64,000 nucleotides of DNA from Hymenobacter sp. UV11 (GCF_004684095.1 NZ_SRII01000005.1:186001-250000); one strand, 5' to 3'. Shown: positions 1 through 9,600, numbered from the stretch's first letter. The notes: generated by a model from the sequence alone, not told the origin. Translations and numbers: made by a program.

Positions 1-1314
1 GGTCGGGTTTGGGCCCAGAATCCGGCCAACATCCCTACCCCCCCTCCACCACCCGACGGGCCGCTTACCCTCCAGCAATGCCTGAGCTACGCGCTGGCCT
101 ACCAGCCGCTGGTGCAGCAAGCCCGCCTCGACGAGCGAAGCAATGAGGCCGATATTCGCATTGCGCTGGCGGCCTGGCTGCCGCAGGTGGGCCTCACGGG
201 CACCGCGCAGCACTATTTCGGGCTGCCGTACACGGTGTTTCCGGACCCTACCACGGGTATCAGCACGCCACGCCAGCTGGGCGTGAAGAACGTGACGACC
301 CTGGGCCTGAGCGGCACGCAGGTTATTTACAATAACGACGTGAACCTGGCGGCCCGCCAGGCCCGCTTTACGCGGCTGGCGGCGGGCCAGAACACGGTGA
401 ACACCAAAATCGCGACCGTGTCGGACGCCAGCAAGGCGTTTTACGACGTGCTGCTGTCGCAGCGCCAGCTCGCGGTGTTCGACGAGGATATTCGGCGCCT
501 GAGCCGCAACTACAAGGATGCCCGCGCCCGCTACGACGCCGGTATCGTGGACAAAACGGACTACCTCCAGGCCGAGATTTCGCTCAACAATTCGGTGGCG
601 GGCCGCAAGCAGGCGTTTGAGGCGGTAAAGGCCAAAACGGCCTACCTCCAGCAGCTGATGGGGCTGGCGGCCGACAAGCTCATCAGCCTGAAATACGATA
701 CGCTGCAGCTGGAGCAGGAAGCCGTGGTAGACACGCTGGAGCACCTTAACCCGGCCAACCGCATCGAGCTGCAGCAGGTGCTGACCCAGAAGTCGCTGCA
801 AGGGCTCAACATCGATTATTACCGCTACGGCTTCCTACCCTCCTTGTCGGCGTTTGGCAACTACAACTCGGTGTATCAGGCTAATACCCTGGGTGACCAG
901 TATAGCCAGCGGTTTCCCAACTCGTACACGGGCTTGCAGCTGGGGCTGCCGATTTTCACGGGCTTCCGGCGCACCTACAACCTGCGCCGGGCGCGCATCC
1001 TGGACCAGCGCATCGACCAGGACTTGCTCAACACCCGCAACCAGGTGACCACCGAATACGCCACCGCGCTGGCCAACTACAAGGGCTATTACAACGACTA
1101 CGTCATTGGCCGGCACAACCTGGACCTGTCGAAGGAAGTGTACCGGGTCGTGGACTTGCAGTACCGCGAAGGCATCAAGGCCTACCTCGACCTGCTGGTG
1201 GCCCAAACTACGCTGCGCACCTCGCAGCTCAATTACTACAGCGCGCTCTTTCAGGTACTTACCAGCAAGGTTGAGTTACTGCGCACGCAGGGCACACTGC
1301 CCACTACTTATTAA
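1..1314 (+). CDS. TolC-family outer membrane efflux channel (5' truncated by window)
   Basis: Outer-membrane exit duct of a tripartite RND pump, inferred from family features and from the adaptor and pump genes directly downstream. The frame is open from the first base, so the start and signal peptide lie outside the window. A GTG at 112 is not a credible start, because the typical N-terminal helix ('LTLQQCLSYAL', about 64-96) is encoded before it. Long helical segments of the TolC repeat are visible, including 'DKTDYLQAEISLNNSV' in the first half and 'GIKAYLDLLVAQTTL' near the C-terminus. The stop is 16 bp before the adaptor gene, which suggests one transcript. Substrate cannot be told from sequence. 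Confidence 0.9.
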   Translation, partial: GRVWAQNPANIPTPPPPPDGPLTLQQCLSYALAYQPLVQQARLDERSNEADIRIALAAWLPQVGLTGTAQHYFGLPYTVFPDPTTGISTPRQLGVKNVTTLGLSGTQVIYNNDVNLAARQARFTRLAAGQNTVNTKIATVSDASKAFYDVLLSQRQLAVFDEDIRRLSRNYKDARARYDAGIVDKTDYLQAEISLNNSVAGRKQAFEAVKAKTAYLQQLMGLAADKLISLKYDTLQLEQEAVVDTLEHLNPANRIELQQVLTQKSLQGLNIDYYRYGFLPSLSAFGNYNSVYQANTLGDQYSQRFPNSYTGLQLGLPIFTGFRRTYNLRRARILDQRIDQDLLNTRNQVTTEYATALANYKGYYNDYVIGRHNLDLSKEVYRVVDLQYREGIKAYLDLLVAQTTLRTSQLNYYSALFQVLTSKVELLRTQGTLPTTY

Positions 1315-1330
1315 ATTCCGCCTTCGCCTA

Positions 1331-2482
1331 ATGAAGACTAACTACCTGGCCCTGTGCGCCATTGCGGGCCTCGCTGCCAGCGCCGCGTGCGGCAAGAAAG
1401 ACGACGATAAGAAAAACGCCCCGCCTCCCCCTACCCCCGTGAGCGTGGTAACGGCCCGCACCACCGACGCCGTGTATTATGACCAGTACCCCGCTACGGT
1501 GGTGGCCCTCAAGTCGGTAGAGCTGCGCTCGCAGGTAACGGGCTTTATCACGGCCCTGAACTTTCAGGAAGGCGACCTGGTGCCGGCCGGCAAGGTGCTG
1601 TATGAAATCGATAAGCGCCAGTTTCAGGGCGCCTACCAGCAGGCCGTGGCCAACTTGCGCAGCGCCCAGGCTTCGGCCCAGAATGCCGACGTGAACAAGA
1701 CCCGCTACCAGCGCCTGCTGCAGCAGGATGCCGTGGCCCGGCAGCTAGCCGAAAACGCCGTAACCTCTGCCAGCACGGCCGGCAGCCAAGTGGCCGCCGC
1801 CCAGGCCGCCGTTAGCATTGCCCGCACCAACCTGGCGTTTGCCACCATCAAGGCGCCGTTTGCGGGGCGCATTGGCATCTCGCAGGTGCGGCTGGGCACG
1901 CAGGTGAGCGCCGGCACTACGGTGCTAAACACGATTTCGACCGAAGACCCGATTGCGGTGGACTTTGCGGTGAATGAGACGGATATTTCGCGCTTCCTAA
2001 CCTTGCAGGGTAAAAAAGGGGGGGTAGGCGACTCCATTCTGCGCTTCGTGCTGCCCAATGGCCAGCCGTATAACCAGCCGGGAAAAATTCAGACCATTGA
2101 CCGGGGCGTGGATTCGCAGACTGGCACCATCACGGTGCGCGTGCAGTTTGCCAACCCTCAGCGCCAACTCAAGGATGGCCTCAGCGGCGTACTTAAAGTG
2201 CTCAATACCAAGTCAGGCAGCCGCCTGGTAATTCCCAACAAAGCCATTGTGGAGCAGATGGGCGAAAACTTCGTGTACGTGGCCCGCGGCGACAGCGCCA
2301 AGCAGCAGAAAGTGCAGCTCGGTCCGCGCCTGCGCGATGAGATTGTCATTCTAGACGGCATCAAGAACGGCGACAAAATAGTGACCGACGGCGTGCAGAA
2401 GCTGCGCGACGGCGGTAAAATTCAGATTAGCGCACCCGGTGCGGCGGTGGCCGCCCCGGCCGGGCCAGCGGCGGGCAAGTAG
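1331..2482 (+). CDS. RND efflux periplasmic adaptor (membrane fusion protein), lipoprotein
   Basis: 383-residue HlyD/AcrA-type adaptor linking the inner-membrane pump to the TolC-like channel. A signal peptide ends in a lipobox with Cys20 (LAASAAC), so it is probably a lipoprotein. After a Pro-rich linker come the barrel-sandwich half-motif ('VVALKSVELRSQVTGFI'), an Ala-rich coiled-coil hairpin at about residues 95-165, the second lipoyl half ('ATIKAPFAGRIGIS') and a beta-barrel and membrane-proximal domain. The start is the ATG at 1331, chosen because it opens the signal peptide; the frame extends further upstream without sense. It lies 16 bp after the channel gene and 177 bp before the pump, with a long inverted repeat in that gap. 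Confidence 0.93.
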   Translation: MKTNYLALCAIAGLAASAACGKKDDDKKNAPPPPTPVSVVTARTTDAVYYDQYPATVVALKSVELRSQVTGFITALNFQEGDLVPAGKVLYEIDKRQFQGAYQQAVANLRSAQASAQNADVNKTRYQRLLQQDAVARQLAENAVTSASTAGSQVAAAQAAVSIARTNLAFATIKAPFAGRIGISQVRLGTQVSAGTTVLNTISTEDPIAVDFAVNETDISRFLTLQGKKGGVGDSILRFVLPNGQPYNQPGKIQTIDRGVDSQTGTITVRVQFANPQRQLKDGLSGVLKVLNTKSGSRLVIPNKAIVEQMGENFVYVARGDSAKQQKVQLGPRLRDEIVILDGIKNGDKIVTDGVQKLRDGGKIQISAPGAAVAAPAGPAAGK

Positions 2483-2506
2483 ATTGAGAGTAGTCGTTCT
2501 GGCGTG

Positions 2507-2630
2507 CGCCTCACCCCCGGTCCCCTCTCCGAAAAGGAGAGGGGGAGCCTAACGATTGAAGACGTAACAAGCAAAAGTGCCGCCGTGGCTCCCCCTCTCT
2601 TTTTCGGAGAGGGGGCCGGGGGGTGAGGCG
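2507..2630. repeat. Long inverted repeat between adaptor and pump genes
   Basis: Arms 2507-2549 and 2587-2630 are near-perfect reverse complements (about 43 bp each, 37-bp spacer). Each arm has its own inner palindrome, CCCTCTCCGAAAAGGAGAGGG-like. It lies inside the efflux operon, so the transcript could fold into a strong hairpin that lowers pump expression relative to the adaptor (inference). No coding potential is seen. Confidence 0.85.
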
Positions 2631-2659
2631 CTTCGTTGAATGATTAGCACAAGCACCCT

Positions 2660-5600
2660 ATGATTGCAGAAACCTTTATTCGCCGGCCCGTCACAGCCAT
2701 TGTCGCCTCGCTGGTGATAGTGCTGGTGGGCGCGCTGGCCATGCTGAACCTGCCCATCGGGCAGTACCCCGAAATCACGCCGCCCACGGTGTCGGTGACG
2801 GGCACCTACATCGGGGCCGATGCCCAGACGGTGGAGCAGACCGTGGCTACGCCCGTGGAGGTGCAGGTAAACGGCACGCCCGGCATGACCTACCTCCAGA
2901 GCAACAGCACCAGCAACGGCCAGATGAGCATGACGGTGAACTTCGATGTGGGCACCGATATCAACATTGCGGCCCTCGACGTGCAGAACCGCGTGGGCAT
3001 TGCTACCCCTACCCTGCCGCAAGAAGTGCAGCGCCTGGGCCTCACGGTGCGCAAGCGTAACCCCAGCATCCTGATGCTGGTGGCCATGTTTGCCCCCAAA
3101 GGCAGCCACAACACGACTTTCCTCGATAATTACGCCAACGTATTCATCAAAGACGCGTTGCTGCGCACGAAGGGGGTAGGCGACATTGTGTCGCGGGCCG
3201 ATGACTTTTCGATGCGCATCTGGCTCAAGCCCGATAAGCTGGCCGCGCTGGGCGTGACGGCCAGCGACATTCAGGCCGCCCTCAATGAGCAGAACGCGCA
3301 GATTGCGGCCGGCTCGGTGGGCGCGCCGCCCGCCCAGCGCGGGCAGTCGTTCGAGTACATTGTGACGGTGCAGGGCCGCCTGGCCACCACCCAGCAGTTT
3401 GGCGATGTAATAATTAAAACCCGGCCCACCGACGGCTCGCTGGTGTACCTCAAGGACGTGGCCCGCATCGAGCTGGGTAAGTTCAACTACGCCAACAACT
3501 CGTACGTGGACGGCAAGCGCGCCGCCTACCTACTTGTTTATCAAGCACCCGGCGCCAACGCCCTCGAAACCTACGACAACGTGCTGGCCACCATGGACCA
3601 GCTTAAGAAGCAATTCCCGGCCGACCTCGACTACATCGTACCCTTCGAGTCGGCGAGCGTAGTGAAGGTATCTATCCGCGAGGTAGTAGAGACGTTGGGC
3701 GAAGCGCTGCTGCTGGTAATCGTGGTAGTTTACATCTTCCTGCAAAGCTGGCGCACCACGCTCATTCCGGTGCTGGCCATTCCGGTGTCCATTGTGGGCG
3801 CGTTTATTGCGTTTATTCCGCTGGGCTTTACGATTAACACGCTCACGCTCTTTGGCTTCGTGCTGGCCATCGGCATCGTGGTCGACGACGCCATTGTGGT
3901 GGTAGAGGCCGTGGAAGTGAACATCAACGAGCGCAAGATGAGCCCCGTCGATGCCACGCTGGAGGCCATGCGCGAGATATCGGCGCCGGTTATCGCCATC
4001 GCGCTCATTCTGGCGGCGGTATTTGTGCCGGTCGGCTTCATCCCGGGCATCACGGGGCGCTTGTACCAGCAGTTTGCCATTACCATTGCCATCTCAGTGC
4101 TGATTTCGGCTTTCGTGGCCCTGTCGCTCACGCCGGCGCTGTGCGTGCTGCTGCTTAAGCCCCACGAGGAAGGCCAGGAGTCGAAAGGCTTTATCAACAA
4201 GGGCTTCAAGAAATTCAACGACTGGTTTGGCCGCGTCACGGAGAAGTATGGCCACGGCGTGCAGCGGGGCATCAAACACTCACGCTTCGTAGTCATTATC
4301 CTGGTTTGCCTGGTGGCAGGCGCCGGGCTGCTGTTTCGCGGCAAGCCCAGCGGCTTCCTGCCGACCGAAGATGAAGGCCGTATTTTCATCACCTTCAACC
4401 TGCCCGAAGGTGCCTCTACCGAGCGCACCGTGGCAGTGCTTCAAGGCATGATGGATGAGCTGAAGCACACCAAAGGCGTTGCCCACTTCGCGGCGCTTGG
4501 CGGCCTGAACGCGGTTAACTTCTCCTCTAAATCGAACTCGGGCACCATCTTCTGCCAGCTCGACCCCTGGGACGACCGCACCGACAAGGCTTTGCAGCTG
4601 CAAGGCCTGATGGCCAGCCTGCAACAAACCATGGGCCGCTTTAAGGAAGCCACCACGGTCGTGATTTCGCCGCCGGCCATTCCAGGCCTGGGCAATACGG
4701 GCGGCTTTTCCTTCATCTTTCAGGAGCGCGAGGCCGGGGGCGATATCAAGGTATTTGACGCCAACCTGCAAAAATTTCTGGCTGCCATTCGCAAGCGCCC
4801 CGAAATCGCGACGGGCTTCTCGTTCTTCACGGCCAGCACGCCGGGCTACAAGCTGGATATTGACCGCTTGAAAGCCAAGAAGTTGGGCGTATCCATCACG
4901 GAGGTGGGCAACGCGCTGCGCACCTACCTGGGCAGCGCCTACGTTAACGACTTCACGCTCTACGGCCGCACGTTTAGGGTAGTGGCGCAGGCCGACTCGT
5001 CGTATCGCGGCGACATCTCCGACCTGGGCCAGTATTACGTGCGCAATACGGCCGGCGGCATGGTGCCCCTGAGCACGCTCACCTCCTATAAGCGCACCGA
5101 AACCGCCCCGCTCATCTCGCACTACAACCTGTTCCGGGCGGCCGAAATCAACGGTAACCCGGCCCCCGGCTTTAGCTCGGGCGACGCCATCAAGGCCTTG
5201 CAGGAAACCGCCGCGCAAACCCTACCCCAGGGCTACGGCTTCGAGTTCTCGGGCTTGAGCCGCGAAGAATTACTGGCCGGCGGCCAGACGATTTACGTGT
5301 TTGCGCTCTCCATCATCTTCGTCTTCCTGTTTCTGGCAGCGCTGTATGAAAGCTGGTCGGTGCCGTTTTCGGTACTGCTGGCAGTACCAATAGGCATTTT
5401 CGGGGCCATTCTGGCGCTGTTTTTCCTGCCCAAGCTTACCAACAACGTCTACGCCCAAATCGGGATGCTGACGCTCATTGGCCTATCAGCGAAAAACGCC
5501 ATCCTGATTGTGGAGTTTGCCAAGGAGCGCGTAGACAAGGGCATGCCACTGGTCGACGCCACGCTCGACGCCGTGCGCCAGCGCCTGCGGCCCATTATCA

Positions 5601-5893
5601 TGACCTCGCTGGCGTTTATCCTCGGCATCCTACCCCTCGTGTTTGCCTCGGGCGCCGGCGCCCAGAGCCGCCAAACGCTGGGCTGGACGGTATTAGGCGG
5701 CATGCTGGCGGCCACCGGCCTGGGCATTTTCATCGTGCCGGTGCTCTACGTCATCATCACCCGCTTCGCCTACGGCAAGGAAAAGCTGGCCGAGCTGGAG
5801 AAAAACTACCAGCCCGACGAGCACGGCGGCCCCAACCCAGACGGCGAGCCGCCGCACGACCAGGCACCCGCGGGCACACCAGTTCCGGCCTAG
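2660..5893 (+). CDS. RND multidrug efflux pump, AcrB/HAE1 family
   Basis: 1077-residue inner-membrane proton antiporter, full length for the hydrophobe/amphiphile efflux family. The N-terminus 'MIAETFIRRPVTAIVASLV' is the typical cytoplasmic start plus TM1. TM4 carries the paired acidic residues of the proton relay in 'GIVVDDAIVVVEAVE' (Asp409-Asp410, matching AcrB Asp407/408). The second half repeats the architecture, with 'LIGLSAKNAILIVEFAKE' in TM10. The C-terminal tail is hydrophilic and Pro-rich. It completes the channel-adaptor-pump set. The substrate range cannot be inferred. A shared bidirectional terminator follows. Confidence 0.95.
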   Translation: MIAETFIRRPVTAIVASLVIVLVGALAMLNLPIGQYPEITPPTVSVTGTYIGADAQTVEQTVATPVEVQVNGTPGMTYLQSNSTSNGQMSMTVNFDVGTDINIAALDVQNRVGIATPTLPQEVQRLGLTVRKRNPSILMLVAMFAPKGSHNTTFLDNYANVFIKDALLRTKGVGDIVSRADDFSMRIWLKPDKLAALGVTASDIQAALNEQNAQIAAGSVGAPPAQRGQSFEYIVTVQGRLATTQQFGDVIIKTRPTDGSLVYLKDVARIELGKFNYANNSYVDGKRAAYLLVYQAPGANALETYDNVLATMDQLKKQFPADLDYIVPFESASVVKVSIREVVETLGEALLLVIVVVYIFLQSWRTTLIPVLAIPVSIVGAFIAFIPLGFTINTLTLFGFVLAIGIVVDDAIVVVEAVEVNINERKMSPVDATLEAMREISAPVIAIALILAAVFVPVGFIPGITGRLYQQFAITIAISVLISAFVALSLTPALCVLLLKPHEEGQESKGFINKGFKKFNDWFGRVTEKYGHGVQRGIKHSRFVVIILVCLVAGAGLLFRGKPSGFLPTEDEGRIFITFNLPEGASTERTVAVLQGMMDELKHTKGVAHFAALGGLNAVNFSSKSNSGTIFCQLDPWDDRTDKALQLQGLMASLQQTMGRFKEATTVVISPPAIPGLGNTGGFSFIFQEREAGGDIKVFDANLQKFLAAIRKRPEIATGFSFFTASTPGYKLDIDRLKAKKLGVSITEVGNALRTYLGSAYVNDFTLYGRTFRVVAQADSSYRGDISDLGQYYVRNTAGGMVPLSTLTSYKRTETAPLISHYNLFRAAEINGNPAPGFSSGDAIKALQETAAQTLPQGYGFEFSGLSREELLAGGQTIYVFALSIIFVFLFLAALYESWSVPFSVLLAVPIGIFGAILALFFLPKLTNNVYAQIGMLTLIGLSAKNAILIVEFAKERVDKGMPLVDATLDAVRQRLRPIIMTSLAFILGILPLVFASGAGAQSRQTLGWTVLGGMLAATGLGIFIVPVLYVIITRFAYGKEKLAELEKNYQPDEHGGPNPDGEPPHDQAPAGTPVPA

Positions 5894-5930
5894 CGCAGCT
5901 GCTTCAGCAGTTTCAATTACCTTAAAAACG

Positions 5931-5966
5931 AGAGAGGCCCGGCTTTGCAGCCGGGCCTCTCTTGTT
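5931..5966. terminator. Bidirectional intrinsic terminator between RND pump and fabI
   Basis: A GC-rich hairpin with stem AGAGAGGCCCGGC paired to GCCGGGCCTCTCT, followed by CTTGTTTT on the plus strand and preceded by an A-rich tract that is U-rich on the minus strand. It sits between convergent genes, so it can serve both. Confidence 0.8.
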
Positions 5967-5985
5967 TTATCAAATTAAGGGGAGC

Positions 5986-6807
5986 TTACTCGCCCGCCTT
6001 CTCCATCAAATCGGCTAGCTCCTGCGAGATACCGGTGCTGCTGAAGCCGCCGTCGTGCATGAGGTTTTGCATGGTCACGTAGCGCGTGAGGTCCGAGAAG
6101 AGCGACACGCAGTAGTCGGCGCAGGCCTCAGCGGGCGCGTTGCCGAGCGGCGACATCTTCTGGGCGTACTCATAAAAGGCGTTGAAGCCCGCGATACCGG
6201 TGCCGGCCGTAGTCTTGGTCGGTGACTGCGAAATGGTGTTCACGCGCACCTTCTTGAGGTGGCCCAGGCGCTGGCCGTAGCTGCGGGCAATGCTTTCGAG
6301 CACCGCCTTGGCCTGCGCCATATCGGTGTAGTCGAGAAAGGCGCGCTGGGCGGCAATGTAGCTGAGGGCCACCACGCTACCCCACTCGTTGAAGGCGTCC
6401 TGCTTTTCGGCCACGGCCAGCATCTTGTGCAGGCTCAGGGCCGACACGTCGAGCGTCTGCTGGAAGAATTTGTAGTCGAGGTCGCCGTAACTCTTGCCCT
6501 TGCGGATGTTGGCGCTCATGCCAATCGAGTGGAGCAGGAAGTCAATCTTGCCTCCAAAGTGCGTCTGCGACTCGGTAAACAGCGTGCCCAGTTCTTCCAT
6601 TGACGTAGCATCGGCCGGGATAATGGGGGCGTCAATCTCAGTGGCCAGCGCCTTGATTTCGCCCATGCGCATAGCTAGCGGGGCGTTGGTGAGCACGATG
6701 CGGGCGCCTTCGGCGTGGGCTTTCTGCGCTACTTTCCAGGCAATGGATTGGGAATTGAGCGCGCCGGAGATGATGCCGACTTTGCCGGCGAGGAGGTTAG
6801 AGGACAT
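5986..6807 (-). CDS. fabI: Enoyl-[acyl-carrier-protein] reductase (NADH)
   Basis: 273-residue FabI, the last reductive step of each fatty acid elongation cycle. The N-terminus 'LLAGKVGIISGALNSQSIA' is the FabI version of the Rossmann glycine motif. The active-site segment 'YIAAQRAFLDYTDMAQAK' holds the two tyrosines and the Tyr-x6-Lys pair of the family. The start ATG at 6807 was chosen over an in-frame upstream ATG at 6852, because the extra 15 residues are encoded by a repeat arm and are not FabI-like. A TACTTTTG promoter-like element lies about 50 bp upstream. It follows recN on the same strand. Confidence 0.95.
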   Translation of the reverse strand: MSSNLLAGKVGIISGALNSQSIAWKVAQKAHAEGARIVLTNAPLAMRMGEIKALATEIDAPIIPADATSMEELGTLFTESQTHFGGKIDFLLHSIGMSANIRKGKSYGDLDYKFFQQTLDVSALSLHKMLAVAEKQDAFNEWGSVVALSYIAAQRAFLDYTDMAQAKAVLESIARSYGQRLGHLKKVRVNTISQSPTKTTAGTGIAGFNAFYEYAQKMSPLGNAPAEACADYCVSLFSDLTRYVTMQNLMHDGGFSSTGISQELADLMEKAGE

Positions 6808-6812
6808 AAAGT

Positions 6813-6896
6813 GTAGGGTAAGCTTTAGCTTGCCGCCAATAGGCGAAACCAATAAGCAAAAGTAGGCAATTGCCCGGTAAGCTAACGCCTACCCCA
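6813..6896. repeat. Type C repeat, degenerate pair, between recN and fabI
   Basis: The arm at 6813-6837 (GTAGGGTAAGCTTTAGCTTG core) matches the arms at 10252-10324 and 56581-56681. The other arm, around 6875-6896, is only recognisable in part. On the minus strand the good arm ends five bases before the fabI ATG, and the weak arm overlaps the recN stop. Confidence 0.7.
6857..6864 (-). promoter_or_regulatory. Candidate -7 element for fabI (TACTTTTG)
   Basis: The minus strand reads TACTTTTG, close to the Bacteroidota -7 consensus TAnnTTTG, 50 bp upstream of the fabI start. No convincing -33 TTG was fixed, so this is only a candidate. Confidence 0.4.
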
Positions 6897-8562
6897 CTAC
6901 TTCTTCCCCACGCAGCGCCAATAGCTCGCGGGCACTCTGCAAGGCATTTTCGCTGGGCTTGGCCCCCGCAATCATATGCGCAATCTCCTTGATGCGGTCC
7001 TCCGGGCTCAACTGCCGGATGCGACTCACGGTGCGGTCGGCGCGGTCTTCCTTGTACACAAAGTAGTGGGTGTCGCCAGCCGCCGCCATTTGCGGCAGGT
7101 GCGAAATGGCCACCAGCTGGTGCTTGTGCGCCATCTGCTGCATCATGCGGCCCACCTTCACCGCGATTTCGCCGCTGATGCCGGTGTCGATTTCGTCGAA
7201 TACTATCGTGGGCAAAGCCGTTTTATCAGCCAGCATGTACTTGATACACAGCATCAGGCGCGAAAACTCGCCGCCCGACGCGGCCTTGCTCAGCGTCTGG
7301 GGCTGGGCGCCCTTGTTGGCGGTGAAGAGAATGCTTACCACATCGGAGCCGCTGGCGGCGAGCGGCCCGGTTTTGTGCTCTACCACGATGCGGGCGTGCG
7401 GCATGCCCAGGTCGGCGAGCAGCGTGCTTAGCTCCTTTTCGAACTTCGGGAACGCCTTGCGGCGGCTGTCGGAAAGCTTGGCGGCCTGGGTGGTAGCCTG
7501 TTTGAGGGCGGCGTCGGAATCTTTGCGCAGGCGCGTGATTTCCTTGTCAAGATTCAGCACCGAGCCCACTTTCTGGCGCAGGGTTTCGCGGGCTTCGAGC
7601 AGTCCTTCTACATCGCGACGCTGGTGCTTGCGCTGGAGGTTGTAGAGCACCGTGAGGCGCGCTTGCAGCTCTTCGGCGCGGGCGGGGTCGCCCTCAGTGC
7701 GGCGCTCGGCGGTTTCGACCTCGTCGGCAATGTCGTGCAGCTCAATCAGGCAGCTTTCGAGGCGCTGGCGCAGCTCGCGGAAATTCTCCGAGTAATTTGC
7801 TACCTGGCCCAGCAGCGTCGAAGCGTCCTTCATGGTGCCGGTGGCGCAGCTCTCGCTGTCGCGCAGGCCGTGCAGCGCCTGGCTCAGCTTGTACTTGATT
7901 TCCTCCGCGTTTTCGAGCTGCTTTACTTCCTGCTCCAGCGCGTCCTGGTCTTCCTTGTCGAGGTCGGCCTCTTCCAGCTCGCTCAGCAGAAAGCTATTGT
8001 AATCCAGCTCTTTGCTGGCCTGCACCGACTGGTCTTCGAGCGCTTTGAGGTCAGTTTCGAGTTTGCGGTACTGGCGGTAGGCGTTGCCGTACTGCGTGCG
8101 GGTAGGCACGAGGTTGGCGTAGAGGTCGAGCAGGTTGAGCTGAAACACGGCATCGCCCAGCAGCAGCGTATCGTGCTGCGAGTGGATGTCCATGAGGTTT
8201 GCGCCAATCTTGCGCAGGGCGTCCAGCGTCACGGGCGTATCGTTCACGAAGGCCCGCGACTTGCCCGACGGACTAATTTCGCGCCGCAGGATGCACTGCG
8301 CATCATAGTCCAAGTCTTCCGAGTCGAAAATATCCTGGAGTTGGTAGTTAGTAATGTCAAACTGCCCCTCAATCACGCACTTACGCTCGGTGTTGAAGAG
8401 CATGCGCGAGTCGGCCCGGTTGCCGAGCAGCAGCCCGATGGCGCCCAGCATAATGGATTTGCCCGCCCCGGTTTCGCCGGTAATAATGTTGAGCAGCGGC
8501 GAGGGCCGCATTTCTAATTGCTCGATGAGCGCGTAATTCTGAATGCGTAAATCGACTAACAT
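6889..8562 (-). CDS. recN: DNA repair protein RecN
   Basis: 557-residue SMC-like ATPase of double-strand break repair. Residues 29-36 are the Walker A motif GETGAGKS. A long coiled-coil region fills the middle (rich in E, Q, L and R), and the C-terminal ATPase half has the signature 'KAASGGEFSRLML' and Walker B 'TIVFDEIDTGISGE'. Length and order fit the family. The start ATG at 8562 is followed at once by the conserved 'LRIQNYALIEQLE'. It lies downstream of the DUF4835 gene, separated by a type A repeat that may form a hairpin in the message. Confidence 0.95.
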   Translation of the reverse strand: MLVDLRIQNYALIEQLEMRPSPLLNIITGETGAGKSIMLGAIGLLLGNRADSRMLFNTERKCVIEGQFDITNYQLQDIFDSEDLDYDAQCILRREISPSGKSRAFVNDTPVTLDALRKIGANLMDIHSQHDTLLLGDAVFQLNLLDLYANLVPTRTQYGNAYRQYRKLETDLKALEDQSVQASKELDYNSFLLSELEEADLDKEDQDALEQEVKQLENAEEIKYKLSQALHGLRDSESCATGTMKDASTLLGQVANYSENFRELRQRLESCLIELHDIADEVETAERRTEGDPARAEELQARLTVLYNLQRKHQRRDVEGLLEARETLRQKVGSVLNLDKEITRLRKDSDAALKQATTQAAKLSDSRRKAFPKFEKELSTLLADLGMPHARIVVEHKTGPLAASGSDVVSILFTANKGAQPQTLSKAASGGEFSRLMLCIKYMLADKTALPTIVFDEIDTGISGEIAVKVGRMMQQMAHKHQLVAISHLPQMAAAGDTHYFVYKEDRADRTVSRIRQLSPEDRIKEIAHMIAGAKPSENALQSARELLALRGEEVVG

Positions 8563-8576
8563 ATCCTATTACTTAC

Positions 8577-8679
8577 TGTCATTGCGAGCAACGCGAAGCA
8601 ATCGCATCAAAACTATCTGGCAGAACGAGTTATACGAGTTTCGTTCGGGTGCGATTGCTTCGCGTTGCTCGCAATGACA
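8577..8679. repeat. Type A inverted repeat (perfect 30-bp arms)
   Basis: Arms 8577-8606 and 8650-8679 are exact reverse complements around the core TGTCATTGCGAGCAACGCGA, with a 43-bp spacer. Related copies lie at 21927-22016 and 58051-58148 and share spacer words such as GAACGAGT and GTTCGGGT, so they are one dispersed family rather than chance hairpins. Confidence 0.9.
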
Positions 8680-8688
8680 GACGTGTTT

Positions 8689-9600
8689 TTACTTAATAAC
8701 GGTTTGATACTTGGCCAGATTACCGGGGTCCACGTCGGTGAGCAGAGCCACGAGCTGCTGCTTTTGCTGGATATCGGTGCTGGTGCGAAAGATATTGGTA
8801 ATCTCATCGGCCTTGGCATCGAAGAAGGCGCGCAGGAATAACGTATTGGGGCGCACCGAATTAGCCTTTTGAATGCCGGTGAGCGCGGCCATGATGGAAG
8901 TACGCGCCTCGTCGGGCTTTTCGATAAAAATATCCATGCCCTGTCGGTAGTACGCATACAGGCCGGTGCGGAAAGCTTCGAGCTGCGGGTCGGTGAGGTT
9001 ATTGAGCAGCCAGTAGCGGTTGCGCGGGCTAGCGTCGGTCCAGCCGGGGTCCGACTCGTTAGTAGTCGTCTGGCTGCTTGAGTATTGCATAATCACCCGC
9101 GCTTGGTCGTAGTAAATGGAACCGCCGAGCCGGGCAAAAGAGTCCTGGTCGCTGCCAATCACCAGATAGGCATAAAAGGCCAATATCGACGACAGATTAT
9201 TGACGAAGTTGTTGGCCGCAAAGTCGAGCGGTGTCTGGGGCGTGTAATTGAAATTGAAGCTGCGGTCGTTGATGTTCAACAAGTTAGTTTCGTAGCTGGT
9301 GCCGTACACCGGGCGGGTAGCGATAAGGCGCATCGTGGCCTGGTAGGTGCCATTCTGCGGAATAGCCGTAATGCCCACAAACATGCGCAGCTTGATGCGC
9401 TCTTCGGGCCGGTAGGTCTGCTTGGTCCAGGTGCGGGTGTTCAAAAAGGCCGTCATGTCCTTTTGCAGCTGCTGCACGAGGGCACCATCGGTAACCACCG
9501 CGTTTTCGAGCGTTACAGTCACTTGGGCATTCAGCTCCTGGGCCTGGGCCCCTACCCCCCCCAGCAGCAGCAACGCGAGCAAGGCAATTAACTTACGCAT
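8689..9600 (-). CDS. DUF4835 family secreted protein
   Basis: 303 residues with a clear signal peptide (MRKLIALLALLLLGGVGAQA). It matches the Bacteroidota family DUF4835, recognised by its fixed place between coaBC and recN and by 'ELNAQVTVTL' and the 'LRMFVGITAIPQNGTY' beta-rich start. The function is unknown; a cell-envelope role is a guess from export and neighbours. The ATG at 9600 was chosen over 9612 because it opens the signal peptide. It overlaps the end of coaB by 8 bp, so translation is probably coupled. Confidence 0.88.
   Translation of the reverse strand: MRKLIALLALLLLGGVGAQAQELNAQVTVTLENAVVTDGALVQQLQKDMTAFLNTRTWTKQTYRPEERIKLRMFVGITAIPQNGTYQATMRLIATRPVYGTSYETNLLNINDRSFNFNYTPQTPLDFAANNFVNNLSSILAFYAYLVIGSDQDSFARLGGSIYYDQARVIMQYSSSQTTTNESDPGWTDASPRNRYWLLNNLTDPQLEAFRTGLYAYYRQGMDIFIEKPDEARTSIMAALTGIQKANSVRPNTLFLRAFFDAKADEITNIFRTSTDIQQKQQLVALLTDVDPGNLAKYQTVIK

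Noticed and set aside
112..1314. GTG at 112 as start of the TolC-like gene
   Set aside because: Conserved N-terminal helix codons lie upstream in the same open frame, so the gene begins before the window.
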